NCBI GenBank assembly: GCA_008363265.1
Contig: RHKR01000004.1
Span: 1-20,811 of the forward strand
Source of the DNA: Chlorobiota bacterium
GTDB lineage: Bacteria > Bacteroidota > Ignavibacteria > Ignavibacteriales > Ignavibacteriaceae
DNA length: 20,811 nucleotides
Direction of reading: 5' to 3'
The translations under genes were made by a program, and so were the position numbers. Positions 1-6,101 of this stretch are shown in pieces. Positions within the stretch are counted from its first letter, which is position 1. Each line of letters starts with the position of its first letter. The notes under the pieces were generated by a model. It had not been told where the DNA came from and did not search any database. It saw nothing but the letters and a program-made list of their open reading frames with translations.

Positions 1-702
1 ATCAGAATTCATGATCCAAGGACAAACTTAACTACTAATTTGGGCTTTAGCATCAAATCGTCTTTAGGAAGTTTATCATCACTATTCAATTCCGGAAAAA
101 CAACTAATTTTCTTTATGAAATTGTCACGCCAGAGGGCTTCAATCCTGAAATAGTTAATGATCTTGATACAAAACCAAAGTACAAATCACGCATTGAAAG
201 ATTGGAAAATGAAGGGTGCAAGATAGCATTCCGTGATGTTGAAAGTGGTGTTTTTAAGCAGAATCTAATCATGATTGATTCGTTGCTTCCATGTCTTTTA
301 GGTAAAGTTCTGTACTACTATTACTCAGGTAGAACAAAACCCGGAATGATATCTGTTTTAGAATTACTAAAACAGCTCAATCCAATGCATTTTGATTTAT
401 CCAATAGCCATCCAATCTACGAACATAAACTCCGAACAATGCTGACGGATATGGCCCTGGGCATGACTTCCGGAACAGTGTGGAATGGTCGGTATACTGC
501 TGTTGGCGGTTTCATCATCGTAAAAGAGGATGGTGATATAATTTGCTACCATGTTTATGATAAAGATGAATTTCAGGACTTTCTAATGCATCATTCAAAG
601 TTAGACATTCCTGATTCGGGTAGACATGAATTTGGGAAAGTATTTAAAGATGGTGATAGATATTTTATCAAACTCAATCTGCAAATTAGGTACTCTACTT
701 AA
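1..702 (+). CDS. HpaII-like type II restriction endonuclease, 5'-truncated by window edge
   Basis: The frame is open from base 1 to a TAA at 700-702, giving 233 visible residues; a TTG at 40 is only an internal codon, so the true start lies outside the window. The visible start (IRIHDP, then GFSIKS at residues 15-20, then a TNFLYEI segment) and the end (DGDRYFIKLNLQIRYS) resemble the HpaII endonuclease family as I remember it. HpaII cleaves CCGG and is roughly 350 residues long, so about the last two thirds are present. Lys19 in GFSIKS may be the Lys of a PD-(D/E)XK-type site; that is inference. A cognate cytosine methyltransferase is expected upstream, outside the window. The gene is clearly more AT-rich than the metabolic genes to the right, which fits horizontal acquisition. 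No internal stop or frameshift is seen. Confidence 0.7.
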   Translation: MRIHDPRTNLTTNLGFSIKSSLGSLSSLFNSGKTTNFLYEIVTPEGFNPEIVNDLDTKPKYKSRIERLENEGCKIAFRDVESGVFKQNLIMIDSLLPCLLGKVLYYYYSGRTKPGMISVLELLKQLNPMHFDLSNSHPIYEHKLRTMLTDMALGMTSGTVWNGRYTAVGGFIIVKEDGDIICYHVYDKDEFQDFLMHHSKLDIPDSGRHEFGKVFKDGDRYFIKLNLQIRYST

Positions 703-860
703 TGAGACACCTTAGCCGTTAAGTTTGTGTTTGAGCCGAACCGAGAATGACCTTATCTTAATCTCTTTCTGTGATTTCAATCCCTTTTTGCGTATTTTTT
801 GGAGGATGATGGCGAAATTTATAGCAGAAGATTCTCAAAAAATATCTATGAGAGCAGTGT

Positions 861-983
861 ATGAAATTAGATGACTATGAAAAAGAGATACTACAAAAGT
901 TCGAAGCAGGTGAGTTTAAATCATTAAAAGATGTGAAAAAAATTAAATCAGAACTGCAATCCGCAGCGAAAAAAGGCAGAATA
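861..983 (+). pseudogene. N-terminal remnant of a CopG/BrnA-like antitoxin, fused to the next gene
   Basis: The first 41 codons of the 861-2132 frame do not belong to the enolase fold. MKLDDYEKEILQKFEAGEFK, followed by Ser-Leu-Lys-Asp-Val and a Lys/Glu-rich helix ending in AAKK, matches from memory the N-terminus of a widespread small antitoxin family that usually continues into a ribbon-helix-helix segment with a KDKRINIRIS-type motif. Here that second half is absent and the sequence passes straight into the enzyme. This stretch is AT-rich like the preceding endonuclease, and composition shifts towards GC after about base 1000. It begins with ATG at 861 behind a GAGAG Shine-Dalgarno-like run. 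No toxin gene is recognisable upstream. Most likely a deletion joined the antitoxin start to the enzyme start. Confidence 0.6.
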
Positions 984-2132
984 ATGCAAAATGCATCCCC
1001 CCTTCCTGAAACCCTGAATATCCCCAACATCACCTCGATAGAGGCGATAACCGTGAGTCTTCCCTTTGTAACTCCTTTTTCCATAAGCTCTTACACCTGG
1101 ACCTGCAAGGAGGCGCTTCTGATAAAGATGACCTCGGGTGAAGTGTCGGGGTGGGGAGAGTGCGTTGCCGATCCCGACCCGTTCTACAGTCCGGAGACGA
1201 CGGTATCGTCGCTGCACATCATTAAGGAGTTCATTCTTCCGGTGATAAAGCCGGGGATGAGCTTCAGCGATTTTGAGAAGGAGATGCGACACATCCGAGG
1301 GAACATGATGGCGAAAGCCGCCGTTGAGAACGCGCTGCTCGACCTGATCGCGCGCCTCGAAGGGGTGCCGATGTGGAAACTGTTCGGATTTGAGCCGAAA
1401 AAGATAATGTCGGGCATGAGCATCGGCATCAAAGGGAGCATCCCCGAACTGCTTGAGGCGGTTCAGGAGGCGGTCGATCTGAAATATCACCGCGTGAAGA
1501 TGAAGATCAAAAAAGGGAAGGATATCGAGTGGGTGGCGGCTGTCCGTGAAAAATTCCCCGATATCCAGCTGATGGTTGACGCGAACGGCGACTACTCCCT
1601 CGACGACGCGGCGCACCTCGCGCGACTTGACGCGTTCGGCCTCACGATGATCGAGCAACCCCTTTCATACAGCGACATCTATTTCCACTCGAAACTGCAG
1701 AAACACATCAAAACTCCCCTCTGCCTGGATGAGTCGATCCACTCGTTCGACGACGCGGTTACGGCCGTTGAACTCGGCGCGTGCGGCATCATCAACATAA
1801 AAGAGGGAAGGGTCGGCGGCATGGCCGAGGCGGTGAGGATCGCGAAGTATTGCGAGGAGAACGGGATACCCGTATGGTCGGGCGGAATGGATGAGACCGG
1901 TATCGGTCGCGCCTTCAACATCCACCTTCAGACTGCATCCGCGTTCACCCTTCCGGGCGACACTTCCGAAACCAGAAGATACTTCAAGGAAGACATCGTC
2001 ACACCCGTGGTCGAACTCGATGCCGACGGCTACATCGCCATCCCCGAAGGCCCCGGAACAGGAGTTACGGTGTTGGAAGAGCAGGTGAAGAAGTTTGAGC
2101 TGAAGAGAGAGAGGCTGAATTTTGAGGGCTGA
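861..2132 (+). CDS. Enolase-superfamily enzyme: o-succinylbenzoate synthase / N-acylamino-acid racemase type
   Basis: The frame encodes 423 residues; residues 42-423 (ATG at 984, 382 residues) match the normal family length, so 984 is the probable ancestral start and residues 1-41 are fused antitoxin sequence. Family residues are all visible: the KMK motif with catalytic Lys213/Lys215, metal ligands Asp240 (MVDANGDY), Glu265 (EQPL) and Asp290 (LDES), and the second catalytic Lys314 in NIKEGRVGG, then PVWSGGMDETGIGRA at 337-351 and FTLPGD at 362-367. These are typical of the NSAR/OSBS group of the muconate-lactonising subfamily. No menaquinone genes flank it, so racemisation of N-acylamino acids or a dipeptide epimerase role cannot be separated from OSBS activity. 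It is probably cytoplasmic. The last codons (NFEG) and the stop lie inside a 20-base direct repeat. Confidence 0.8.
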   Translation: MKLDDYEKEILQKFEAGEFKSLKDVKKIKSELQSAAKKGRIMQNASPLPETLNIPNITSIEAITVSLPFVTPFSISSYTWTCKEALLIKMTSGEVSGWGECVADPDPFYSPETTVSSLHIIKEFILPVIKPGMSFSDFEKEMRHIRGNMMAKAAVENALLDLIARLEGVPMWKLFGFEPKKIMSGMSIGIKGSIPELLEAVQEAVDLKYHRVKMKIKKGKDIEWVAAVREKFPDIQLMVDANGDYSLDDAAHLARLDAFGLTMIEQPLSYSDIYFHSKLQKHIKTPLCLDESIHSFDDAVTAVELGACGIINIKEGRVGGMAEAVRIAKYCEENGIPVWSGGMDETGIGRAFNIHLQTASAFTLPGDTSETRRYFKEDIVTPVVELDADGYIAIPEGPGTGVTVLEEQVKKFELKRERLNFEG

Positions 2133-2160
2133 GGGCTGAAGGCTGAATTTTGAGGGCTGA
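2113..2160. repeat. Direct repeat of a 20-base word across the enzyme stop codon
   Basis: GGCTGAATTTTGAGGGCTGA occurs at 2113-2132 and again exactly at 2141-2160, a 28-base offset, with further GAGGGCTGA-like words between them. The first copy carries the last codons and TGA of the upstream gene. Related GAGGGCTGAA text recurs near 2680, so the word is part of the intergenic repeat vocabulary of this genome. Confidence 0.75.
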
Positions 2161-2190
2161 ATGTATGAAGTACGAGGTATGATACTGATG

Positions 2191-2228
2191 ACCGCGGATG
2201 ACACAGATTACGCGAATTTTCGCGGATA
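2191..2228. repeat. Partial copy of dispersed GCGGAT/CACAGATTA intergenic element
   Basis: ACCGCGGATGACACAGATTA followed by CGCGAATTTTCGCGGAT resembles one arm of the two longer inverted-repeat elements at 5119-5210 and 15031-15121. No second arm is seen here. It sits between two plus-strand genes. Confidence 0.5.
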
Positions 2229-2229
2229 A

Positions 2230-2256
2230 TTGTTAAGTTTGAATTAGTTAATTTTG
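2230..2256 (+). promoter_or_regulatory. Possible Bacteroidota-type promoter before the YESQAD protein
   Basis: TAATTTTG at 2249-2256 fits the TAnnTTTG -7 consensus of Bacteroidota. A TTG at 2230-2232 lies 16 bases upstream, a little closer than the usual -33 spacing. The predicted start would fall about 14 bases before the GTG at 2277. The region is AT-rich, so chance matches are likely. Confidence 0.3.
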
Positions 2257-2276
2257 GGATTAATTGGGAGGAAAAA

Positions 2277-2615
2277 GTGAAATATATCCTTATATCAATG
2301 GTGGTTTTAATCGCATTTGCTGTTGAAGTGCAGGCTCAGAAGATCTACACTACGAAATACCCGAGTCAGGCGGACGTTAAGGTTTACGTGGTTGATTATG
2401 AGTCGCAGGCCGATCTGAAAGTTTACCGCGTGAAGTATGAATCGCAGGCGGGAAAGAACAACGGGAAGTGGTTCTTCGTAAAGTATGAGTCACAGGCTGA
2501 TACGAAGATCTATTTTGTTGAATACCCCAGTCAGGCCGACCTTAAGATCTACTTCGTTGACTACGAGTCCCAGGCGGGATGGGTGAATAAAGAGTTGATG
2601 CACCTTCTTTTTTAG
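2277..2615 (+). CDS. Small secreted YESQAD-repeat protein of unknown function
   Basis: This 112-residue protein starts at GTG 2277 behind a strong GGGAGG Shine-Dalgarno. Residues 1-20 form a Sec signal peptide (cleavage near VQA/Q). The mature part is almost entirely a short repeat: six copies of [KDE]Y[PE]SQA[DG], each followed by a K-[IV]-Y-x-V beta-strand-like stretch, with a period of about 13 residues and one longer unit (GKNNGKWFFV) after the third copy. The two SQAG copies follow units 3 and 6, suggesting two three-unit halves. I recall small secreted Bacteroidota proteins of this kind annotated as a domain of unknown function (possibly DUF6150), but the name is uncertain. No catalytic motif is seen. 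A closed beta-repeat fold is plausible; function is unknown. Confidence 0.85.
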   Translation: MKYILISMVVLIAFAVEVQAQKIYTTKYPSQADVKVYVVDYESQADLKVYRVKYESQAGKNNGKWFFVKYESQADTKIYFVEYPSQADLKIYFVDYESQAGWVNKELMHLLF

Positions 2616-2650
2616 GTATTAGGTATCAGGTATTAGTCCGCCGCGGCGGA
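2614..2650. repeat. Heptamer tandem repeat followed by perfect CCGCCGCGGCGG palindrome
   Basis: AGGTATT/AGGTATC/AGGTATT runs from 2614, directly after the stop of the secreted protein, and is followed at 2637-2650 by the perfect 14-base palindrome TCCGCCGCGGCGGA. Reverse-complement text (AATACCTAACACCTAATACC) lies at 2761-2784, so the heptamer arrays form an inverted pair around the intergenic region. Confidence 0.75.
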
Positions 2651-2723
2651 TTAAGTCTTGGCTGAAGGATGAGGGATGAGGGCTGAAATATCCGAATAAA
2701 AAACGGATTTCAACCATCCCATT

Positions 2724-2747
2724 TTGTGAAATTGCACAATTTTTTTT
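2724..2747 (+). terminator. Weak candidate rho-independent terminator
   Basis: TTGTG (2724-2728) and CACAA (2735-2739) can form a 5-bp stem with a 6-base loop, followed by eight T (2740-2747). It is placed correctly to end transcription of the secreted repeat protein before the converging rtcB gene. The stem is short and AU-rich, so efficiency is doubtful. Confidence 0.4.
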
Positions 2748-2760
2748 GGCCCAAACCCAT

Positions 2761-2784
2761 AATACCTAACACCTAATACCTAAC
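2761..2784. repeat. Tandem ACCTAAT-type repeat, inverted partner of the array at 2614-2636
   Basis: AATACCTAACACCTAATACC continues to 2784 and is the reverse complement, with small differences, of the AGGTATT array on the other side of the intergenic space. It abuts the rtcB stop codon at 2787. Confidence 0.65.
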
Positions 2785-2786
2785 AT

Positions 2787-3956
2787 TTACCCTTTAATAA
2801 CGCCAAGTGGTTTCAATGTAACCACAGGTTCCACGAGGTCTTGCTGGTTGGCCATTACGGTGTTGATATCTTTGTAGGCGCCGGGGGCTTCATCGAGGTC
2901 GCGGGGGGAGCGGATGGCGTGGATAATGCCCCGTTTTTCCAGATCGCGGGTTTCCTTGTGGATGTCGAGCTCGCGTTGTGCCCGTTTGCGGCTCATTTTG
3001 CGGCCAGCGCCGTGGGAGCATGAGTTAAAACTTTTGTGGTTCCCCTTCCCCTTTACAATGTATGAAGTGGTGCCCTGACTGCCGGGGATTATCCCGACAG
3101 TACCGTCGTTGGCGAGGGTTGCCCCTTTGCGGTGGACCATAACCCTCTCGCCGTAGTGGGTTTCCATCGCTGCGTAGTTGTGGGCGATATTTATCATCTC
3201 ATCGAATGAGGCACCCGTGAGATGTGCCACTACATCTTTTATCCTTTCCATCATCAGTTTCCGGTTGGCGAGCGCGAATTCCACGCAGTAGTTCATTTCG
3301 CGGAGGTAGGTTTGACCCTCATTGCCGTCGAGGAAGAGGTACGCGAGGTCGTGTTTTGGCGGCACCTTGCTTTTCCATTTTTCGTTGAGCTGCCGCGCGA
3401 GTTTGTTATAGTGCTCGGCGACCTGCAGACCGATATTGCGCGAGCCGGAGTGGATCATCACCCAGATGAAACCGTCGGAGCCCTCCTGAATTTCGATGAA
3501 GTGGTTCCCGCCGCCGAGCGTTCCCACCTGTGTGAGGGCTGCTTCGTACTCACGGGTTACTACCGGATAGCTGTTCGAAGTGAAGTGTTGCGGCTCCGCG
3601 GGCATGAAGCGCTCATCCTGGGGGTGTTTGTGGTGAGTGAAGCCCGTCGGCACAAGTGAGCGGATGCCACTCAGTATTTGTTTAACGGTGTCGGGTTTTA
3701 AGGAGGTAAGTGATGTTCTGAGCGCGCACATGCCACACCCGATATCAACTCCCACCGCATTGGGAAGCACCACTTCCTTTGCCGCGAAGACACCGCCGAT
3801 CGGCACGCCGAACCCTTCGTGACTGTCGGGCATTATCGATATATGCTCGAAGGCATAGGGGTGGTTCGCCAGGTTCTTCGCCTGCTGCAGTGCCCCCTCC
3901 TCGATATCATCGAGCCAGAGGAAGATGGGTAACTTTTCTGATTTTATTGTGTGCAC
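2787..3956 (-). CDS. rtcB: RtcB-type RNA-splicing ligase (3'-phosphate/5'-hydroxyl RNA ligase)
   Basis: RtcB joins RNA 2',3'-cyclic phosphate or 3'-phosphate ends to 5'-hydroxyl ends using GTP and Mn2+. All key motifs are visible (residue numbers from the longest frame, which begins at 4019): PDSHEGFGVPIGGV at 64-77, VDIGCGM with metal ligands Asp92 and Cys95, GGGNHFIEI with His173, HSGSRNIG with His190, GSQGTTSYIVKGKGN at 313-327, and SHGAGRKMSR at 335-344 whose His336 is the guanylylated residue. The open frame reaches an ATG at 4019, but residues 1-20 translate a palindromic repeat (HISHFTPPRR), so I place the start at GTG 3956, giving 389 residues; no clear Shine-Dalgarno supports either start. 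No archease gene is adjacent. Cytoplasmic; likely RNA repair. Confidence 0.9.
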   Translation of the reverse strand: MHTIKSEKLPIFLWLDDIEEGALQQAKNLANHPYAFEHISIMPDSHEGFGVPIGGVFAAKEVVLPNAVGVDIGCGMCALRTSLTSLKPDTVKQILSGIRSLVPTGFTHHKHPQDERFMPAEPQHFTSNSYPVVTREYEAALTQVGTLGGGNHFIEIQEGSDGFIWVMIHSGSRNIGLQVAEHYNKLARQLNEKWKSKVPPKHDLAYLFLDGNEGQTYLREMNYCVEFALANRKLMMERIKDVVAHLTGASFDEMINIAHNYAAMETHYGERVMVHRKGATLANDGTVGIIPGSQGTTSYIVKGKGNHKSFNSCSHGAGRKMSRKRAQRELDIHKETRDLEKRGIIHAIRSPRDLDEAPGAYKDINTVMANQQDLVEPVVTLKPLGVIKG

Positions 3957-3970
3957 TATTTTAAATGTTA

Positions 3971-4016
3971 TCCGCCGCGGCGGAGTGAAATGTGAAATGT
4001 GATCCGCCTTCGGCGG
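3971..4016. repeat. Paired palindromes around a GTGAAAT tandem spacer
   Basis: TCCGCCGCGGCGGA (3971-3984, perfect palindrome) is followed by GTGAAATGTGAAATGTGAT and then by CCGCCTTCGGCGG (4004-4016), a 5-bp hairpin with a short loop. The same palindrome-spacer-palindrome layout and the same spacer occur at 17396-17450. It lies just upstream of the rtcB start, between divergent genes. Confidence 0.8.
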
Positions 4017-4119
4017 CATTAATTTAACCGGGGCGGCACTTCGAAAATAACATTAGGAAATGATTTAAGAAAATTGTTAGTTAGGGGGAAAATTTATCTT
4101 CTTTTGATTGGAGGCAGAA

Positions 4120-5094
4120 ATGGTCCGGAAACGATTGCTTTTCGTGTTGTTGCTTGTTTCTGCAGGGTTGTTCGCGCAGGGGGTTGTCATCGATAAGGGG
4201 TGGGAGGTGAAGAAGGGGCAGACGCCCCAGAGTGAAGTAGGGCCGAATGGGATGATACTTCGGCTGTACAGCTCAATTTTTAACAATACTCTCGACCACG
4301 AGATATCGAAGATCACAGTTAACAGCACATGGCTGAACCCGATGAATGTTGATTTTTCGATACAGGTCGTTATGAAGTTTGACGATGGTTTTGAGGAGAC
4401 GGTCACACAAAAGATCCCGGCCAAGACCAAGGATCACCTTCTGGAATACACCTCCGCATATTGGAAAGCCCGTGTTCTGAAAAGGATCGAAATAAAGCAT
4501 GGACATACAGCGCTCGAGTTGAAGATAAATGAAGTTAGAGTTTTTACTCTTAACACACCACCCGTTTTCCTCGATCAGAGCAGCCTCGGATCGGTGAAGT
4601 TCGTCACCCCCAAAGCACCAAAATACCGGGTGGTAGCCTTCGGATGGGACACAAAGCTTTCAGAACTCCCATATCTTACAGGACTTACGACCAACAAGAT
4701 CACAATTACCGGAGCCAAGGTTTCAGCGCGACCGGGTGAAAAAATCGATGTGCTGGCTGCCCCACTCGATAAGGCAGGTTTTACCATAAAACAATACAAG
4801 GCAACGATCGACGGAAATGTTCAGGATTTCACTTTCGACTTCACGGGGCTCGACTTTTCAAAGGTTGACCGTATAGTATTTAAAGTAGCCGGATCAGGCA
4901 ACTGGGCCTCGATCAGAAGGATCATCATCGGCAGCGAGGCACCGCCTCCACCCGTCGCCAAATGTGACGGCGTGGCACCCATCAACCGCGAACTCGAAAA
5001 GGTGATCGACCAGCTCAAGAAAGAGAACATCTCCAACGATTCACTGATGAAACTGCTGCAGGTTTTGAAGTTATATCAGGCGATTGAGAAGTGA
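4120..5094 (+). CDS. Exported protein of unknown function
   Basis: The start is ATG 4120, five bases after a GGAGG Shine-Dalgarno at 4110-4114; the in-frame TTG at 4108 is upstream of useful spacing. The protein is 324 residues. Residues 1-19 are a Sec signal peptide (VRKRLLFVLLLVSAGLFAQ); no lipobox Cys. The mature chain is rich in alternating hydrophobic residues, suggesting two beta-rich regions (about residues 25-140 and 160-270, the second containing a TFDFTGLDFSKVDRIVFKV stretch). A Pro-rich linker (PPPP near 275) follows, then a single Cys and a charged C-terminal helix of about 35 residues (ELEKVIDQLKKEN...). I do not recognise the family. The arrangement, beta domains with a C-terminal helix, could suit envelope attachment or oligomerisation; that is speculation. 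It is divergent from rtcB. Confidence 0.8.
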   Translation: MVRKRLLFVLLLVSAGLFAQGVVIDKGWEVKKGQTPQSEVGPNGMILRLYSSIFNNTLDHEISKITVNSTWLNPMNVDFSIQVVMKFDDGFEETVTQKIPAKTKDHLLEYTSAYWKARVLKRIEIKHGHTALELKINEVRVFTLNTPPVFLDQSSLGSVKFVTPKAPKYRVVAFGWDTKLSELPYLTGLTTNKITITGAKVSARPGEKIDVLAAPLDKAGFTIKQYKATIDGNVQDFTFDFTGLDFSKVDRIVFKVAGSGNWASIRRIIIGSEAPPPPVAKCDGVAPINRELEKVIDQLKKENISNDSLMKLLQVLKLYQAIEK

Positions 5095-5095
5095 T

Positions 5096-5113
5096 TAGTG
5101 TGGAGTGTAGAGT
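5096..5113 (+). repeat. 18-base word repeated inverted at 17463-17480
   Basis: TAGTGTGGAGTGTAGAGT at 5096-5113 is the exact reverse complement of 17463-17480. Both copies sit immediately beyond the 3' end of a gene and next to other short repeats, so they look like the same intergenic repeat word in opposite orientations. Confidence 0.7.
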
Positions 5114-5118
5114 TTTTA

Positions 5119-5210
5119 GCACGCAGATACACGCAGATTTGACGGAATTTCGCGGAAAAACCTATTAAAATCTCTGCGCTAATCTGTTTAATTCGTGTGT
5201 ATCCGCGTCC
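5119..5210. repeat. Dispersed imperfect inverted-repeat element, copy 1
   Basis: The left arm (5119-5158; ACGCAGATACACGCAGATTT and onward) and right arm (about 5170-5210; TCTGCGCTAATCTGTTTAAT and onward) are imperfect reverse complements around a short A/T loop. The same arms recur at 15031-15121 and a single arm at 2191-2228. It fills the space between convergent genes and ends next to the M15 peptidase stop codon at 5220. It could act as a bidirectional RNA stem, or be a small non-autonomous mobile element. Confidence 0.65.
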
Positions 5211-5219
5211 TCCGTGTCA

Positions 5220-6101
5220 TCAGCGGTCTATTAAAAACCTTTTGACAACCTCCGGCCGGTACTCAAAGTGCATGGTATCGTAGTGGTACCAGCGTCCGCC
5301 CCAGATCCAGCCATTTCTTTCGAATATCTCAACGATCTCAAACGGGATGCGGTTCTTGAATTTGTAGTGCCCTGATTTATCGGGTGAACTGCTTCTCCAG
5401 TAGTGTGATTGGTTAACATTTATGTCGATCGCTATTGCGAAGCTGTGCGCGCTCAGTCTTTTCGTGCCCGCGATCGGTCTCCATACAAAAGTACCGGCCG
5501 GGTTATCAAGGTATTTCATAAATTTTTTCGGCAACTTATCGAGTTCGTCAGATATTTTCTGAAGTGATGCCGCGGCACCGTTCTCACCGTTCACCAGCAA
5601 AACCTTGTTCACTTTCTTTCGGAGCCATACCACTTTTTTAAGCCGCTTGCGTACCTCTCCTTCACTTCCTCCGTAAACCTTTTTCATGAAATCTGAATTC
5701 CTGGCCCTGCCCGGATCAAAGTTTTTAGGAGGGTCGGAAATGGGTTTCAAATAAGGGTAATCAAACACCACCATCTGTGCCGGTGAGATTGCGTTCAGGT
5801 ATTTTTCGTATTCCTTCTTCGATAATTTGGAGGGGTTCAGTTTTTCATTTGCTTCATTGTGAAACGGCATTTTGGACTTGTCTTTCCAATAGATCCAACC
5901 GTTTGCTATCGAGTCGATGTAACCGGAATACGCCTGTAATAGAGGTTTAACGGCGGGATGAATACCTGTGCCGGACTTTTTTGGAATACTGTCGAAGCTG
6001 CCGGCGGAATCCTTGAATGCTGCCGTTTCTCCCGGTAAGAGAAGAGACATGAGTAAAATAACTCCCGGGAAAAGGAATATGGCTCTAAATTTATTTATCA
6101 T
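5220..6101 (-). CDS. M15-family (D-Ala-D-Ala carboxypeptidase-like) metallopeptidase, non-lipoprotein paralogue
   Basis: M15 peptidases are Zn enzymes that cut peptidoglycan stem peptides. The 293-residue protein has a hydrophobic signal segment at residues 7-28 without a lipobox Cys, so it is probably periplasmic or membrane-anchored. The catalytic region shows SAHSFAIAID (217-226), giving zinc ligands His219 and Asp226, and WYHYDTMHFEYRPE (271-284), giving His278 as the third ligand. The family motif is SxHxxGxAxD; here the Gly is Ala222, unlike its paralogue at 7953-8894. The two share long near-identical stretches, for example VNGENGAAASLQKISDELDK. Its ATG overlaps the end of the upstream serine hydrolase by 11 bases, implying translational coupling. 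It is the last gene of the cluster. Confidence 0.85.
   Translation of the reverse strand: MINKFRAIFLFPGVILLMSLLLPGETAAFKDSAGSFDSIPKKSGTGIHPAVKPLLQAYSGYIDSIANGWIYWKDKSKMPFHNEANEKLNPSKLSKKEYEKYLNAISPAQMVVFDYPYLKPISDPPKNFDPGRARNSDFMKKVYGGSEGEVRKRLKKVVWLRKKVNKVLLVNGENGAAASLQKISDELDKLPKKFMKYLDNPAGTFVWRPIAGTKRLSAHSFAIAIDINVNQSHYWRSSSPDKSGHYKFKNRIPFEIVEIFERNGWIWGGRWYHYDTMHFEYRPEVVKRFLIDR

Noticed and set aside
806..874. Short reading frame (ATG 806/809 to TGA 874) behind GGAGG, overlapping the antitoxin-like start, possibly a toxin remnant
   Set aside because: Only about 22 residues, the Shine-Dalgarno is too close to both ATGs, and no toxin family is recognisable in it; not enough to call a gene.
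948..1658. 236-residue open frame on the minus strand inside the enolase-superfamily gene
   Set aside because: His/Arg-rich composition and position fully antisense to a motif-complete enzyme; a shadow frame of a GC-rich gene.
3222..3659. 145-residue plus-strand open frame within rtcB
   Set aside because: Antisense to a gene with all RtcB motifs intact and without a ribosome site.
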